From Jiangella ureilytica (lineage in GTDB: Bacteria; Actinomycetota; Actinomycetes; Jiangellales; Jiangellaceae), in assembly GCF_004348545.1 (NCBI RefSeq), contig NZ_SMKL01000038.1:1-59938 (forward strand): DNA of 59,938 nt. The letters are read 5' to 3'. Under the pieces are notes generated by a model that worked only from the letters and a program-made list of their open reading frames with translations, searched no databases and was not told the DNA's origin. Shown in pieces: positions 25,438-34,246 of the stretch. Position 1 is the stretch's first letter. Every line of letters begins with the position of its first letter. A program made the position numbers and the translations under genes.

Positions 25438-26475
25438 ATGCGGGTCCTCGTCACCGGTGGCGCCGGGTTCATCGGCGGGCACGTCGTCGACCAGCTGATC
25501 GAGGACGGCGCCGAGGTCGTCGTCCTGGACTCGCTGATCGCCCACACCGAGCCGCCCGCGCACCTGCCCGACGGCGTGGACCTGCGAGTCGCCGATCTGC
25601 GCGACGCCGACGCCGTCGCCCACGCCGCCGGCGACGTCGACGCCGTCTGCCACCAGGCCGCCCGGGTCGGCCTCGGCGTCGACCTGGACGACGTCGCCGA
25701 CTACGTCGCCGACAACGACCTCGGCACCGCCGTGCTGCTGCGCGCGCTCTGGCGGCGGCGCTTCACCGGCCGGCTCGTGGTCGCGTCGTCGATGGTCGTC
25801 TACGGCGAAGGCCGCTACAGCTGCTCCACGCACGGCGTGGTGGCGCCCGGGCCACGGTCGGCCGCCGATCTCGACGCCGGACGGTTCGAGCCGCCGTGCC
25901 CGGCCTGCGGTGCACCGCTGGCGTGGTGGCGCGTGGACGAGGACGCCCCGCCGGATCCGCGCAACGTCTACGCCGCGACGAAGCTGCACACCGAGCAGCT
26001 GGCCTTCGTGTACGGCCGCGAGACCGGCGCACCGGTGTGCGCGCTGCGCTACCACAACGTGTACGGGCCGCGGATGCCGCACGACACCCCCTACGCCGGT
26101 GTGGCCAGCATCTTCCGCAGCGCCCTGGCCGGCGGCGCCGCGCCACGGGTGTTCGAGGACGGCGGCCAGGTCCGCGATTTCGTCCACGTCACCGACGTCG
26201 CCAGGGCCAACGTGCTGGCCCTGGCGACGCGGTGGAGCGGTGCCCTGAACGTCGCCAGCGGCGAGCCGCACACGATCCTCGAGATGGCGACGGCGCTGTG
26301 CTCGGCGTTCGGCCCGGACGCGCCGTCGCCCGTCGTGACCGGCGAGTACCGCCTGGGCGACGTCCGCCACGTCGTCGCCTCCCCCGAACGCGCCGCCGGG
26401 GCGCTCGGCTTCGAGGCACGCACCGGCTTCGCCGCCGGCATGGCCGGGTTCGCCCACGCGCCGCTCCGGCGCTGA
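25438..26475 (+). CDS. NAD-dependent sugar epimerase/dehydratase with a Cys-rich insert
   Basis: An extended SDR of 345 residues. VTGGAGFIGGHVVDQL (about 4-19) binds NAD, and YAATKLHTEQ near 180 has the Tyr-xxx-Lys pair, with SSMVVYGEG as the Ser region. Between the Ser strand and the Tyr helix is an insertion of about 45 residues with YSCSTHG and CPACGAPL, which could bind a metal. RYHNVYGPRMP and QVRDFVHVTDVARANVLAL are standard. ATG 25438 has GAAGGAG 5 bases upstream. It likely makes the nucleotide sugar used by the neighbouring glycosyltransferases. Confidence 0.85.
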   Translation: MRVLVTGGAGFIGGHVVDQLIEDGAEVVVLDSLIAHTEPPAHLPDGVDLRVADLRDADAVAHAAGDVDAVCHQAARVGLGVDLDDVADYVADNDLGTAVLLRALWRRRFTGRLVVASSMVVYGEGRYSCSTHGVVAPGPRSAADLDAGRFEPPCPACGAPLAWWRVDEDAPPDPRNVYAATKLHTEQLAFVYGRETGAPVCALRYHNVYGPRMPHDTPYAGVASIFRSALAGGAAPRVFEDGGQVRDFVHVTDVARANVLALATRWSGALNVASGEPHTILEMATALCSAFGPDAPSPVVTGEYRLGDVRHVVASPERAAGALGFEARTGFAAGMAGFAHAPLRR

Positions 26476-26565
26476 GCGCTCCCCGGTCGCGCCGACGGAT
26501 CAGACGGCGGGCTCACCGCCTCGACCGTACAGAGCCGTCCCCGGCGTCGCGAGCACAGCGCTCAC

Positions 26566-27570
26566 TCACCCCAGCTCGTCGAGGGCCCGTTGGGCGCCGG
26601 GGTGGAGCGGGATCGGGTCGATCTGCGTCGCCACCGCCAGATCGATGTCGGCGGCGGCCGGGTGCACCTGCGTCAGCGCCTCGACGTTCTCGTAGACCAG
26701 CTTGGTCAGCGCGCACGCGGTCCCGTCGTCGAGGTCGTCGCGGACGAGCAGGACGTTCGGCACGACCACCGTCGGCGTCGCCGCAGCCGTCCCGTACGTA
26801 TCGGCAGGGATCTCGCCCTCCGTGTAGACGGGGTTGATCTCCTGCAGCGCCGGCAGCAACGGCGTGACGTCGACGAAGGCGATGTCGTCGCCCATCGACG
26901 TGAACAGGTCGGTCATCGCGGCGGTGGGCAGGCCGCCGGACCACACCAGCCCGTCGATCGAGCCGTCCTTCATGCCGTCGACCGTCTTCGTGAGGTCCAG
27001 GCGCTGCGCCCGCACGTCGCTCGCCGGGTCCAGGCCGGCGGCCTCGAGCAGGCGGTTCGCGATGACCTCGGTGCCGGAGTTCGGCGACCCGGTCGAGATC
27101 GTCTTGCCGGCCATGTCCTCGATCGAGGCGATGCCGGCGTCGGCGCGGACGACGACCTGGGTGTAGTTGGGGTAGATCCGTCCCAGCGCCGCCACCGGCT
27201 GCGGCGAGTCGAACGAGCCGGTGCCCTCGGTCGCGTCGGCGGCGGTGTCGGCCAGTGAGAAGGCGAGGTCGTAGTCGCCCGCGACGAGCTGCTGGACGTT
27301 CTGCACCGACGCGCCCGTCTCGGCGGCCGTGGCGGTGATGTCGGTCTCGTCGCCGATCAGTTGCGCCAGCCCGCCGCCGAGCACGTAGTACACGCCGGTC
27401 GAGTTGCCGGTCGCGATGGTCATGCGGCCCGACCCGGCCTCGCACGCGGCCGCGTCGCCGCCGTCGCCGTCGTCGCTGGGTGAGGTGGTCTGGCGGCCGC
27501 CGCAGGCGGACACCGTCAGGCCGGTCGCGAGCAGTCCCACGACCAGCCGGGTGACGACGCGAGCTCTCAT
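26566..27570 (-). CDS. TAXI-family TRAP transporter substrate-binding lipoprotein
   Basis: A 334-residue lipoprotein (lipobox LTVSACGG, Cys near 23) that captures a small organic solute for a TRAP transporter. MTIATGNSTGVYYVLGGGLAQLI is the TAXI N terminus, and GKTISTGSPNSGTEVIANRLLEAAGL is also family-typical. ATG 27570 overlaps the permease stop (ATGA). Known TAXI systems take up glutamate or dicarboxylates, but the ligand here cannot be read. Confidence 0.88.
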   Translation of the reverse strand: MRARVVTRLVVGLLATGLTVSACGGRQTTSPSDDGDGGDAAACEAGSGRMTIATGNSTGVYYVLGGGLAQLIGDETDITATAAETGASVQNVQQLVAGDYDLAFSLADTAADATEGTGSFDSPQPVAALGRIYPNYTQVVVRADAGIASIEDMAGKTISTGSPNSGTEVIANRLLEAAGLDPASDVRAQRLDLTKTVDGMKDGSIDGLVWSGGLPTAAMTDLFTSMGDDIAFVDVTPLLPALQEINPVYTEGEIPADTYGTAAATPTVVVPNVLLVRDDLDDGTACALTKLVYENVEALTQVHPAAADIDLAVATQIDPIPLHPGAQRALDELG

Positions 27571-29684
27571 GTCGGGACTTCCTCTCGATCGGGGGATGAC
27601 GGTTCCGGCCGCGGCTTGCGGGGGACGACCAGGTTGACGACGACGGCGGCGGCGAGCACCGCGGTGCCCACGGCGATCGACACCGGCTGCAGGTAGAGCA
27701 GGAGGCAGGCGGCGACGAAGCACAGCGCGCGCTCGACCGGCCCGGCCGGCCGCAGCAGCCAGCCGCCCGCCGCCGCGGCCAGGGCGGCGACGGCGACCGC
27801 GGACACCGCGACGGTCCAGGCGACGTCGCCGGCCGGGCGTTCCAGCAGCAGCGCCGAGCCGTTGTCCGTCAGCACGAACGCCAGCGGCACCAGGAACGCC
27901 GGCAGCGCGTACTTGCAGGCCTGCCAGATCGACGCGATGACCCGGCCGCCGGTGATGGCCGCCGACGCGACCGCGGCGAGCGCCGTCGGCGGCGACACCT
28001 CGGACAGCACGGAGAAGTAGAAGATGAACATCGCGACGGCCGGCGCGGCGACGTCGAGGTCGAACAGCGCCGGGCCGATGACGACCCAGCTGATGATGAA
28101 CGACGCGGTCACCGGCACCGCCAGCCCCAGGACGAGGATCGCCACGGCGGCGAGGACGGTGCTGAGGATCAGCACGACGGTGGGGTCGTCGGTCAGCGCC
28201 GACCCGGCGTCGACGAGCAGGTCGGACAGCACCTGGCCGAGGCCGGTCTTCGTGATGGTCGAGACGATGATCCCGGCGGCGGCGCACACCGCGGCCACGG
28301 GCAGGACCGAGCGGATGCCGTCGGACAGTGAGAGGTAGACGACGCGCGCGGTGTCGACGGCGACGCCGCCCCAGTCGCTCCCGCGCCGGCGGACCACGGC
28401 GTCGATCACCCCGAACCCGACGGCGACGGCGGTCGCGTAGACGACGGCACGGAACGGCGTCAGCCCGACGGCCAGGAAGAGCACGATGATGCCCAGCGAC
28501 AGGAAGTGGTACCCCGACCGCGCCAGCAGCCGCCACGGGTTCTTCCGCTCGACGTCGACGGCCTCGACGCCGGCCTTGCGGGCGTCGATCTCGATCGCCA
28601 GGAAGATGCCCAGGTAGTAGAGCAGTGTCGGCACCAGCGCCCAGACCAGCACCTCGAGGTAGGACCGGCCGAGGTACTCGGCGATGATGAACGCCGCCGC
28701 GCCCAGCGTGGGCGGCGACAGGATCGCGCCGATGCCCGACGCCGCCAGCATGCCGGCGGCGTTCTCGCGCGGGTAGCCGGCCTTCTTCAGCACCGGCCAC
28801 GTCACCGCGCCGAGGCCGACCGCCGTCGCCGTACCCGACCCCGAGACCGTCCCCAGCAGGAAGCCCGACAGCGCCACCGTCCGTCCCGGCGCCGTGCGCG
28901 AGCGGCGGAAGACCGCGAAGCTGAGGTCGATGAAGAACTGCCCGGCGCCGGTGCGGTCCAGGACGGCGCCGTAGATCGTGAACAGCACGATGTACGTCGC
29001 GCAGACGTCGAGCGGGACGCCGTAGAAGCCGCTCGGGTCGTTGTAGAGCGCGTTGACGATCTGGTCGAAGTCGATGCCGGCGTGGCTCCCCGGAAGGTCG
29101 GCGGGCAGGAAGCCGCCGTAGTACGCGTACGCCAGGAACGCCACGCAGACGATCGGCAGCACCCACCCCGTCGTCCGCCGGGTCGCCTCGATGACCAGCA
29201 CCAGCACGATCGCGCCCATGAGCACGTCGAGGCCGGTCAGCGACCCCTGCCGGTCGAGGAACGCGTCGAACCCGCCGCCGGAGTCTCCGAGCGTCAGCGG
29301 CAGGACCGGGTAGAGGCACGCGACCAGCGCGACGGCGGCCGGCGCCCAGTCGAGCGGGCCCGGGTTGTCCGTCCGCTGTTCCAACGGCGTGGCGAGATCC
29401 TCCCGCGCCCGTCGCGTCACCGGGCGGTAGCAGATGAAGATCAGTGGCAGCACGAACGCCAGGAACAGCATGAGGTAGTACTGGTTGCCCTGGCTCAGCG
29501 GCCAGAACGCCTGGTGCAGCACGAACAGCGCGACGCCGAAGCACCACACGCCGACCGCCGGCGCGACGCGGCCCGAAAGCCGCCGAGCGGGCAACTCCTC
29601 GTCGTAGCGGGCCATGAGCTCGCCGACGTCCCTCGTCACCGGGGCTTCACCGCCGGCGTGCCGCGTCGTCGAGGCGTCGGTCAT
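27567..29684 (-). CDS. Fused TRAP transporter permease (DctQ-DctM)
   Basis: A 705-residue membrane protein with about 18 helices: a four-helix DctQ-like part at the N terminus and a DctM part. SGTATAVGLGAVTWPVLKKAGYPRENAAGMLAASGIGAILSPPTLGAAAFIIAEYLG is the highly conserved core of fused TAXI-TRAP permeases, and FYFSVLSEVSPPTALAAVASAAITGG is the second. Uptake should be driven by an ion gradient. It is the first gene of a two-gene operon with the binding protein. ATG 29684 lies in a divergent region shared with the FAH-family gene. Confidence 0.9.
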   Translation of the reverse strand: MTDASTTRHAGGEAPVTRDVGELMARYDEELPARRLSGRVAPAVGVWCFGVALFVLHQAFWPLSQGNQYYLMLFLAFVLPLIFICYRPVTRRAREDLATPLEQRTDNPGPLDWAPAAVALVACLYPVLPLTLGDSGGGFDAFLDRQGSLTGLDVLMGAIVLVLVIEATRRTTGWVLPIVCVAFLAYAYYGGFLPADLPGSHAGIDFDQIVNALYNDPSGFYGVPLDVCATYIVLFTIYGAVLDRTGAGQFFIDLSFAVFRRSRTAPGRTVALSGFLLGTVSGSGTATAVGLGAVTWPVLKKAGYPRENAAGMLAASGIGAILSPPTLGAAAFIIAEYLGRSYLEVLVWALVPTLLYYLGIFLAIEIDARKAGVEAVDVERKNPWRLLARSGYHFLSLGIIVLFLAVGLTPFRAVVYATAVAVGFGVIDAVVRRRGSDWGGVAVDTARVVYLSLSDGIRSVLPVAAVCAAAGIIVSTITKTGLGQVLSDLLVDAGSALTDDPTVVLILSTVLAAVAILVLGLAVPVTASFIISWVVIGPALFDLDVAAPAVAMFIFYFSVLSEVSPPTALAAVASAAITGGRVIASIWQACKYALPAFLVPLAFVLTDNGSALLLERPAGDVAWTVAVSAVAVAALAAAAGGWLLRPAGPVERALCFVAACLLLYLQPVSIAVGTAVLAAAVVVNLVVPRKPRPEPSSPDREEVPT

Positions 29685-29786
29685 GCATCATGACCCTAGG
29701 TGTGACGCCCGGTTCATGGCTAGTGTCCCGGATGGTGGTCCGCGGCCGGAACACGGCCGGTTCCGGGGCGAGATACGCTCACCACC

Positions 29787-30569
29787 GTGCGCATCGCGAG
29801 GTTCACGACGGGGGACGACCCGCGCTTCGGCGCGGTGGGACAGGACGACAGCGGCGAGACCGTCATCGCGGTTCTCGAGGGCGACCCGCTCTACCGGTCG
29901 CCGCAGCTGACGGGGGAGAAGCTGGCGCTCGCCGACGTGCGGCTGCTGGCGCCCGTCATCCCGCGCAGCAAGGTCATCGGCGTCGGCCGCAACTACGCCG
30001 ACCACGCGGCCGAGCTCGACAACCCGCTGCCCGAGGAGCCGCTGCTCTTCCTCAAGCCGAACACGTCGGTCATCGGGCCCGACGAGCCCATCGTGCTGCC
30101 GCCGCAGACCAGCGAGGTGCACTACGAGGCCGAGCTCGCCGTCGTCATCGGGCGCATCGCGAAGTCGGTGCCGCGCGACCGCGTGTCCGAGGTGATCTTC
30201 GGCTACACGTGCGGCAACGACGTCACCGCGCGCGACCTGCAGAAGAAGGACCACCAGTGGGCCCGGGCCAAGGGCTTCGACACGTTCTGCCCGCTGGGGC
30301 CGTGGATCGAGACCGACCTCGACCCGAGCGACCTGGCGGTGCGCTGCCGGGTCGGCGGCGAGGAGAGGCAGAACGGCCGCACGTCGCAGATGGTCTTCGA
30401 CGTGGCGACGCTGATCGAGTACGTGAGCGCGGCCTTCACGCTGCTGCCCGGCGACGTAATCCTCACCGGCACGCCGTCGGGCGTCGGTCCCATGACGGCG
30501 GGCGACCACGTCACCGTCACCGTCGAGGGGATCGGGGTCCTGTCGAACCCGGTCGTCGCCGCGGAGTGA
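29787..30569 (+). CDS. Fumarylacetoacetate hydrolase family protein
   Basis: A 260-residue FAH-fold enzyme, probably an acylpyruvate hydrolase or decarboxylase. KVIGVGRNYADHAAELDNPLPEEPLLFLKPNTSVIG is the standard N-terminal substrate part. The metal-binding acids are in VHYEAELAVVIG, and GYTCGNDVTARDLQ and GDVILTGTPSGVGPM are family signatures. GTG 29787 begins with VRIARF, the usual start in actinobacteria. It precedes gltX by 64 bases in the same direction. Confidence 0.88.
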   Translation: MRIARFTTGDDPRFGAVGQDDSGETVIAVLEGDPLYRSPQLTGEKLALADVRLLAPVIPRSKVIGVGRNYADHAAELDNPLPEEPLLFLKPNTSVIGPDEPIVLPPQTSEVHYEAELAVVIGRIAKSVPRDRVSEVIFGYTCGNDVTARDLQKKDHQWARAKGFDTFCPLGPWIETDLDPSDLAVRCRVGGEERQNGRTSQMVFDVATLIEYVSAAFTLLPGDVILTGTPSGVGPMTAGDHVTVTVEGIGVLSNPVVAAE

Positions 30570-30633
30570 CGGTACCCTGCGGTGCATCCCGTCCTGCTGC
30601 TCGTTCGTGATCGAGAACTCAAGGTGATCTGCT

Positions 30634-32163
30634 GTGACTGACGGCGCCGGCTCGTCGGACGCTCTCGTGCTCGGTGACGTCGCCCCCACCGACGTCCGCG
30701 TGCGCTACTCCCCGTCGCCGACGGGCAACCCGCACGTGGGGGTGATCCGCACCGCCCTCTACAACTCCGCGTTCGCGCGCCACTTCGGCGGCACGTTCGT
30801 GTTCCGCATCGAGGACACCGACGCCGCCCGCGACAGCGAGGAGTCCTACGAGGCGATGCTCGAGGCGCTGCGCTGGCTCGGACTGACCTGGGACGAGGGC
30901 CCCGACATCGGCGGCCCGTACGCGCCGTACCGGCAGTCGCTGCGGCACGACACCTACACCTCCGTCGCGGCGCAGTTGCTCGAGACCCGGCACGCCTACT
31001 ACTGCTACTGCACGCCCGAGGAGCTCGACCAGCGGCGCGAGGCCGCCCGGGCCGCCGGCCGGCCGAGCGGGTACGACGGCACCTGCAGGACGCTGACGGA
31101 CGAGCAGATCGCGGCGTACCAGGACGAGGGGCGGCAGCCGGTGCTGCGGCTGCGGATGCCCGACCAGGACATCACCTTCGTCGACCTCATCCGCGGCGAG
31201 ATCACCGTCGACCGGTTCAACCTGGGCGACTACGTCATCGTCCGGGCCAACGGCCAGCCCCTCTACCCGCTGGTCAACCCCGTCGACGACGCCCTCATGG
31301 GGATCACCCACGTGCTGCGCGGCGAGGACCTGCTGTCGTCGACGCCGCGGCAGCTCGTGCTGCACCAGGTCCTGCGCGAGATCGGCGTCGCGTCCGGCCC
31401 GCTGCCGCGGTTCGGGCACCTGCCGCTGGTCACCGGCGAGGGCAACCGCAAGCTGTCCAAGCGCGACCCGCAGTCGTCGCTGCAGCTCTACCGCGACCGC
31501 GGCTTCCTGCCCGAGGGCCTGCTCAACTACCTGGCGCTGCTCGGCTGGTCCATCGGCGAGGACCGCGAGGTCTTCTCCATGCAGGAGATGGCCGCCGCCT
31601 TCGACGTCACGCGGGTCAACTCGGCGTCGGCGCGGTTCGACCTCAAGAAGGCCGAGGCCATCAACGGTGTGTGGCTGCGGCGGTTGTCGCCGGACGACCT
31701 CGCCATGCGCATGGTCCCGTATCTGCAGGCCTCGGGCGTACTGCCCTCCGTCGTGCCGACGGAGTCGCTCGACCTGCTGCGCGCGGCGACGCCGCTCGTC
31801 CAGGAGCGGATGACGGTGCTCGACGAAGCGGTCGGCATGCTCGGCTTCCTCTTTGCGCCGGGCCCGGTCGCGTTCGACGAGGACGCCGTCGCCAAGGTGC
31901 TGACGGCGGACGCGCGGCCCGTGCTCGTCGCCGCTCGCGCCCGGCTGGCCGAGGACGAGAAATGGACGACGGAGACCATCGAGGCGGGCCTGCGGGCAGC
32001 GCTGATCGACGAGCTCGGACTGAAGCCCAAGCACGCCTTCGGGCCGGTCCGGGTGGCCGTGACGGGGCGCCGCGTGTCGCCGCCGTTGTTCGAGTCGCTC
32101 GAGCTGCTGGGCCGCGAACGGACCCTGGCGCGCCTCGACGCTGCGCTGGCCCGAGTGGCCTGA
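30634..32163 (+). CDS. gltX: Glutamyl-tRNA synthetase
   Basis: Charges tRNA-Glu, and in organisms using GatCAB also mischarges tRNA-Gln. The 509-residue class I synthetase has the HIGH-type motif [11 protein letters not shown] (about 27-37) and KMSKS as [23 protein letters not shown] follows the first motif, and the anticodon-binding helical domain forms the last 150 residues. GTG 30634 follows a weak AAGGTG-like site. tRNA-Gln and tRNA-Glu, both its likely substrates, lie just downstream. Confidence 0.96.
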   Translation: MTDGAGSSDALVLGDVAPTDVRVRYSPSPTGNPHVGVIRTALYNSAFARHFGGTFVFRIEDTDAARDSEESYEAMLEALRWLGLTWDEGPDIGGPYAPYRQSLRHDTYTSVAAQLLETRHAYYCYCTPEELDQRREAARAAGRPSGYDGTCRTLTDEQIAAYQDEGRQPVLRLRMPDQDITFVDLIRGEITVDRFNLGDYVIVRANGQPLYPLVNPVDDALMGITHVLRGEDLLSSTPRQLVLHQVLREIGVASGPLPRFGHLPLVTGEGNRKLSKRDPQSSLQLYRDRGFLPEGLLNYLALLGWSIGEDREVFSMQEMAAAFDVTRVNSASARFDLKKAEAINGVWLRRLSPDDLAMRMVPYLQASGVLPSVVPTESLDLLRAATPLVQERMTVLDEAVGMLGFLFAPGPVAFDEDAVAKVLTADARPVLVAARARLAEDEKWTTETIEAGLRAALIDELGLKPKHAFGPVRVAVTGRRVSPPLFESLELLGRERTLARLDAALARVA

Positions 32164-32193
32164 ATCACGGTCGCCGGCAGCCGTCCTGCCGGT

Positions 32194-32223
32194 TTGGATC
32201 GGACCGCCTCCGACCGCTATCCT
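32194..32223 (+). promoter_or_regulatory. Promoter of tRNA-Gln
   Basis: TTGGAT (32194-32199) and TATCCT (32218-32223) with an 18-base spacer, 36 bases before the tRNA. The -35 region (CCGGTTTGGA) is repeated ahead of tRNA-Glu. Confidence 0.5.
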
Positions 32224-32259
32224 TACCGGGCGGTCGAGCGGGAAACCCGCCCGATCCAG

Positions 32260-32331
32260 TGGGGTATGGTGTAATTGGCAGCACGACTGATTCTGGTTCA
32301 GTTAGTCTAGGTTCGAGTCCTGGTACCCCAG
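32260..32331 (+). tRNA. tRNA-Gln (CTG)
   Basis: A complete 72-base cloverleaf. The acceptor TGGGGTA pairs with TACCCCA, the D arm contains TAATTGGCA, the anticodon loop reads TTCTGGT (anticodon CUG), and the T arm contains GGTTCGAGTCC. No CCA is encoded. Confidence 0.95.
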
Positions 32332-32366
32332 CGCCCGGCACGCCCCGGCGACGATCTCCAGCCGGT

Positions 32367-32395
32367 TTGGAGTCGGAGCGAGGCTCGGGTACAGT
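32367..32395 (+). promoter_or_regulatory. Promoter of tRNA-Glu
   Basis: TTGGAG (32367-32372) and TACAGT (32390-32395) with a 17-base spacer, 26 bases ahead of the tRNA. Confidence 0.5.
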
Positions 32396-32420
32396 TTCAC
32401 CTCGCGACCTCGGTCGCAAC

Positions 32421-32493
32421 GGCCCCGTTGTGTAGCGGCCTAGCACGCCGCCCTCTCAAGGCGGTAGCGCGGGTTCGAATCCCGTCGGGGCTA
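32421..32493 (+). tRNA. tRNA-Glu (CTC)
   Basis: A complete cloverleaf. GGCCCCG pairs with CGGGGCT (final G-U), the anticodon stem CCGCC/GGCGG surrounds the loop CTCTCAA (anticodon CUC), and the T loop is GGTTCGAATCC. Its 3' end abuts the integrase remnant, making it the likely former attachment site. Confidence 0.96.
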
Positions 32494-32973
32494 CAAAGAA
32501 GCGCCTCTCACCTGCGGAAACGCCAGGTGAGGGGCGCTTTCGTCTGTCCAGCCCTCCCCGGCTGTAGGCGGCTCTCCACGGTCGTTCCTGGGAAGGACGT
32601 GGCCAAGTTCTGGGGCCCTCCGTGGCCGGCCCAGCGCCTCCTCGACCCGCTGACGATGCCGGTCCGCGTCGCAGTCGACGCATGTGGCGTGGATCTCGAG
32701 CAGGACGTCGACCGAGTGGCCGGCCCACTCCGCCACCCGGGTCGGTGTGACGCCGGCGTTGAGCCAGGTGGAGACGGCCGCATGGCGGAGGTCGTAGGGG
32801 TGAAGCGCAACCGGCAGGCGCTTCGCCTCGGCCCCGAAGACTGCCCCGCGGGCGCGGTTGCAGACTCGGAACACGGTGAACGCGGGCAGGTGGTCAGTGC
32901 TGCGTTCGCCGACGAACAGGCGCGACGAACCGACTGCCGACCCGGCACCCTCGACCATGCACCGGTTCTCCAC
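32491..32973 (-). pseudogene. Tyrosine recombinase (integrase) remnant
   Basis: The frame encodes the C-terminal catalytic part of a phage/ICE-type integrase: a Box II region ALHPYDLRHAAVSTWLNAG with the Arg, then VAEWAGHSVDVLLEI. The position of the catalytic Tyr holds His (codon CAC at 32689-32691, one transition from TAC). The N-terminal SAM-like and core-binding domains are missing. It ends at the 3' end of tRNA-Glu, the normal arrangement for an element integrated there. It should be inactive. The proposed start at 32973 is only the frame's first Met. Confidence 0.75.
32501..32540 (+). terminator. Terminator after the tRNA genes
   Basis: GCGCCTCTCACCTG (32501-32514) pairs with 32524-32537 with one G-U, followed by TTT. 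It lies 8 bases after tRNA-Glu. Confidence 0.8.
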
Positions 32974-33038
32974 CGAAAGGCTCTACTGCGTCACCTACGA
33001 CCTGCGGTTCCCCCGGCCTCGAGGGGCATGAGGTCGCG

Positions 33039-33423
33039 ATGTCGGCCCTGGCGCGGTTCGCGGTCGGGAACGTGGTCGACGCGGGTGCCGACTGCGTCGC
33101 CGTGCCCGGCGACGGTGGCCCGGCGTTGCCGGTGGTCGCCGGCGATCCGCCGCCTCTCGAGGGGGCGACGACGGCGTCGTCTACTTTCGCAGCGGCCACC
33201 TCGACTGCCTCACCCGGTGCTGCAGGGCTTCGACGACGGCGCGCCGGCGCTCGAGGTCGCGCGCAGGTACGGCAACCTGAGCGGCCACCACCGTCTGTTG
33301 TCAGACGACGACCTGGTCATCGTGCTCGACGACCGCGCCCTCAACGGCGTGCCCGACGACGACGCGTGGCGGTCCTTGGCCGATGCCCGTGCCGGAGGTT
33401 TCGCGGGCTCGTTCCTGGGCTGA
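33039..33423 (+). pseudogene. Frameshifted gene fragment, unknown function
   Basis: Protein-like sequence continues across three frames: ALARFAVGNVVDAGADCVAVP and ALPVVAGDPPPLEG in the first, then DDGVVYFRSGHLDCLTR, then VLQGFDDGAPALEVARRYG, HRLLSDDDLVIVLDDRALNG and DDDAWRSLADARAGG to the stop at 33421. Joined, they give an acidic soluble protein of about 130 residues, which I do not recognise. At least two frameshifts are needed, so it is broken. Confidence 0.45.
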
Positions 33424-33812
33424 GGCGCCGAAGGTGCCGGAACCGGGACGGCGCAGCTCGGCGGGGTCCGAGGCCGTGTTCGTGCCGAGTTGGCCGGGGC
33501 TGCCCGTCCCCTGCTGCCCATGCTCTGAGCTGCGTGTGCGCGCCTCGAGGGACCGAGTGGGCGCTGCGCGCCATCGAGGACCGCTTGACCCGCACGCACG
33601 CGGCCTGGCCGGCAGCTATCACGGAGGACGGGGGAAGAGCGGCAACGCCTCGTGATGCGGCGTTCGCCGGGTGTCGAGGGCGAGTGCTACGGCCAGGGCG
33701 GCAGTGACCCGCCTACGACGCAGCGTCAGGAGGGAATTTGCCCGCTCTGGCGCTGAACGTGCCTCCTCGCGATAGCAGCCGCCCGCCGCCCGGCCCACCT
33801 CACTGCCGCCGG

Positions 33813-34166
33813 CCGTCTTCACTATCGCCAACCGTCTTCGGCGCCGCCAGAAGGCCCGCGAAAGACGGCTCCCGGCAGTGAAGACGGCTCCGGGTAGTGA
33901 AGACGGTCCGCGGTGGTGAAGACGGTCCGCGGTGGTGAAGACGGCTCCGGGTAGTGAAGACGGTCCGCGGTGGTGAAGACGGCTCCGGGTAGTGAACACG
34001 GCTCCGGGTGGTGGGGACGGTCCGCGGTGGTGAAGACGGTCCGCGGTAGTGAAGACGGTCCGCGGTAGTGAAGACCGCTCCGGGTAGTGAAGACGGCCCT
34101 CGGTCGTGAACGCGGCGACGGCCCAGTCGTGAAGACAGACCGCGGTGGTGGGGACGGCCCGCGGTC
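33813..34166. repeat. 19-bp tandem repeat array (about 18 units)
   Basis: From 33859 to 34166 some 16 units of 19 bp follow head to tail. Two alternating forms are present: GTGAAGACGGCTCCGGGTA and GTGAAGACGGTCCGCGGTG. One unit (34106-34128) is 23 bp. Two more units in the opposite orientation (33813-33831 and 33832-33850, CCGTCTTC) precede them with the same period. 19 is not a multiple of 3 and no ribosome site is present, so it is not coding. There are no spacers, so it is not CRISPR. Units of this size resemble plasmid iterons. Confidence 0.85.
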
Positions 34167-34246
34167 GCCGACCAAGAGCTGCGGGTGCCCACGGCCACCG
34201 TCCCCGGCGTGTACCAGACCACCCTGACCTTCACCGCGATCTGACA

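Larger units (their letters stand above)
32974..34246. other. Degenerate region without an intact gene
   Basis: Between the integrase remnant and the DUF1980 gene I see only broken frames (33039-33423), a 24-codon ORF at 32957 (MHRFSTERLYCVTYDLRFP, possibly the start of a lost gene) and the 19-bp array. 33424-33810 holds nothing I can recognise. Codon bias is lost, in contrast with the rest of the window. It looks like the decayed remainder of an integrated element. Confidence 0.55.

Noticed and set aside
33813-34166. CRISPR array
   Set aside because: Units are contiguous 19-mers with no spacers, and no cas genes are present.
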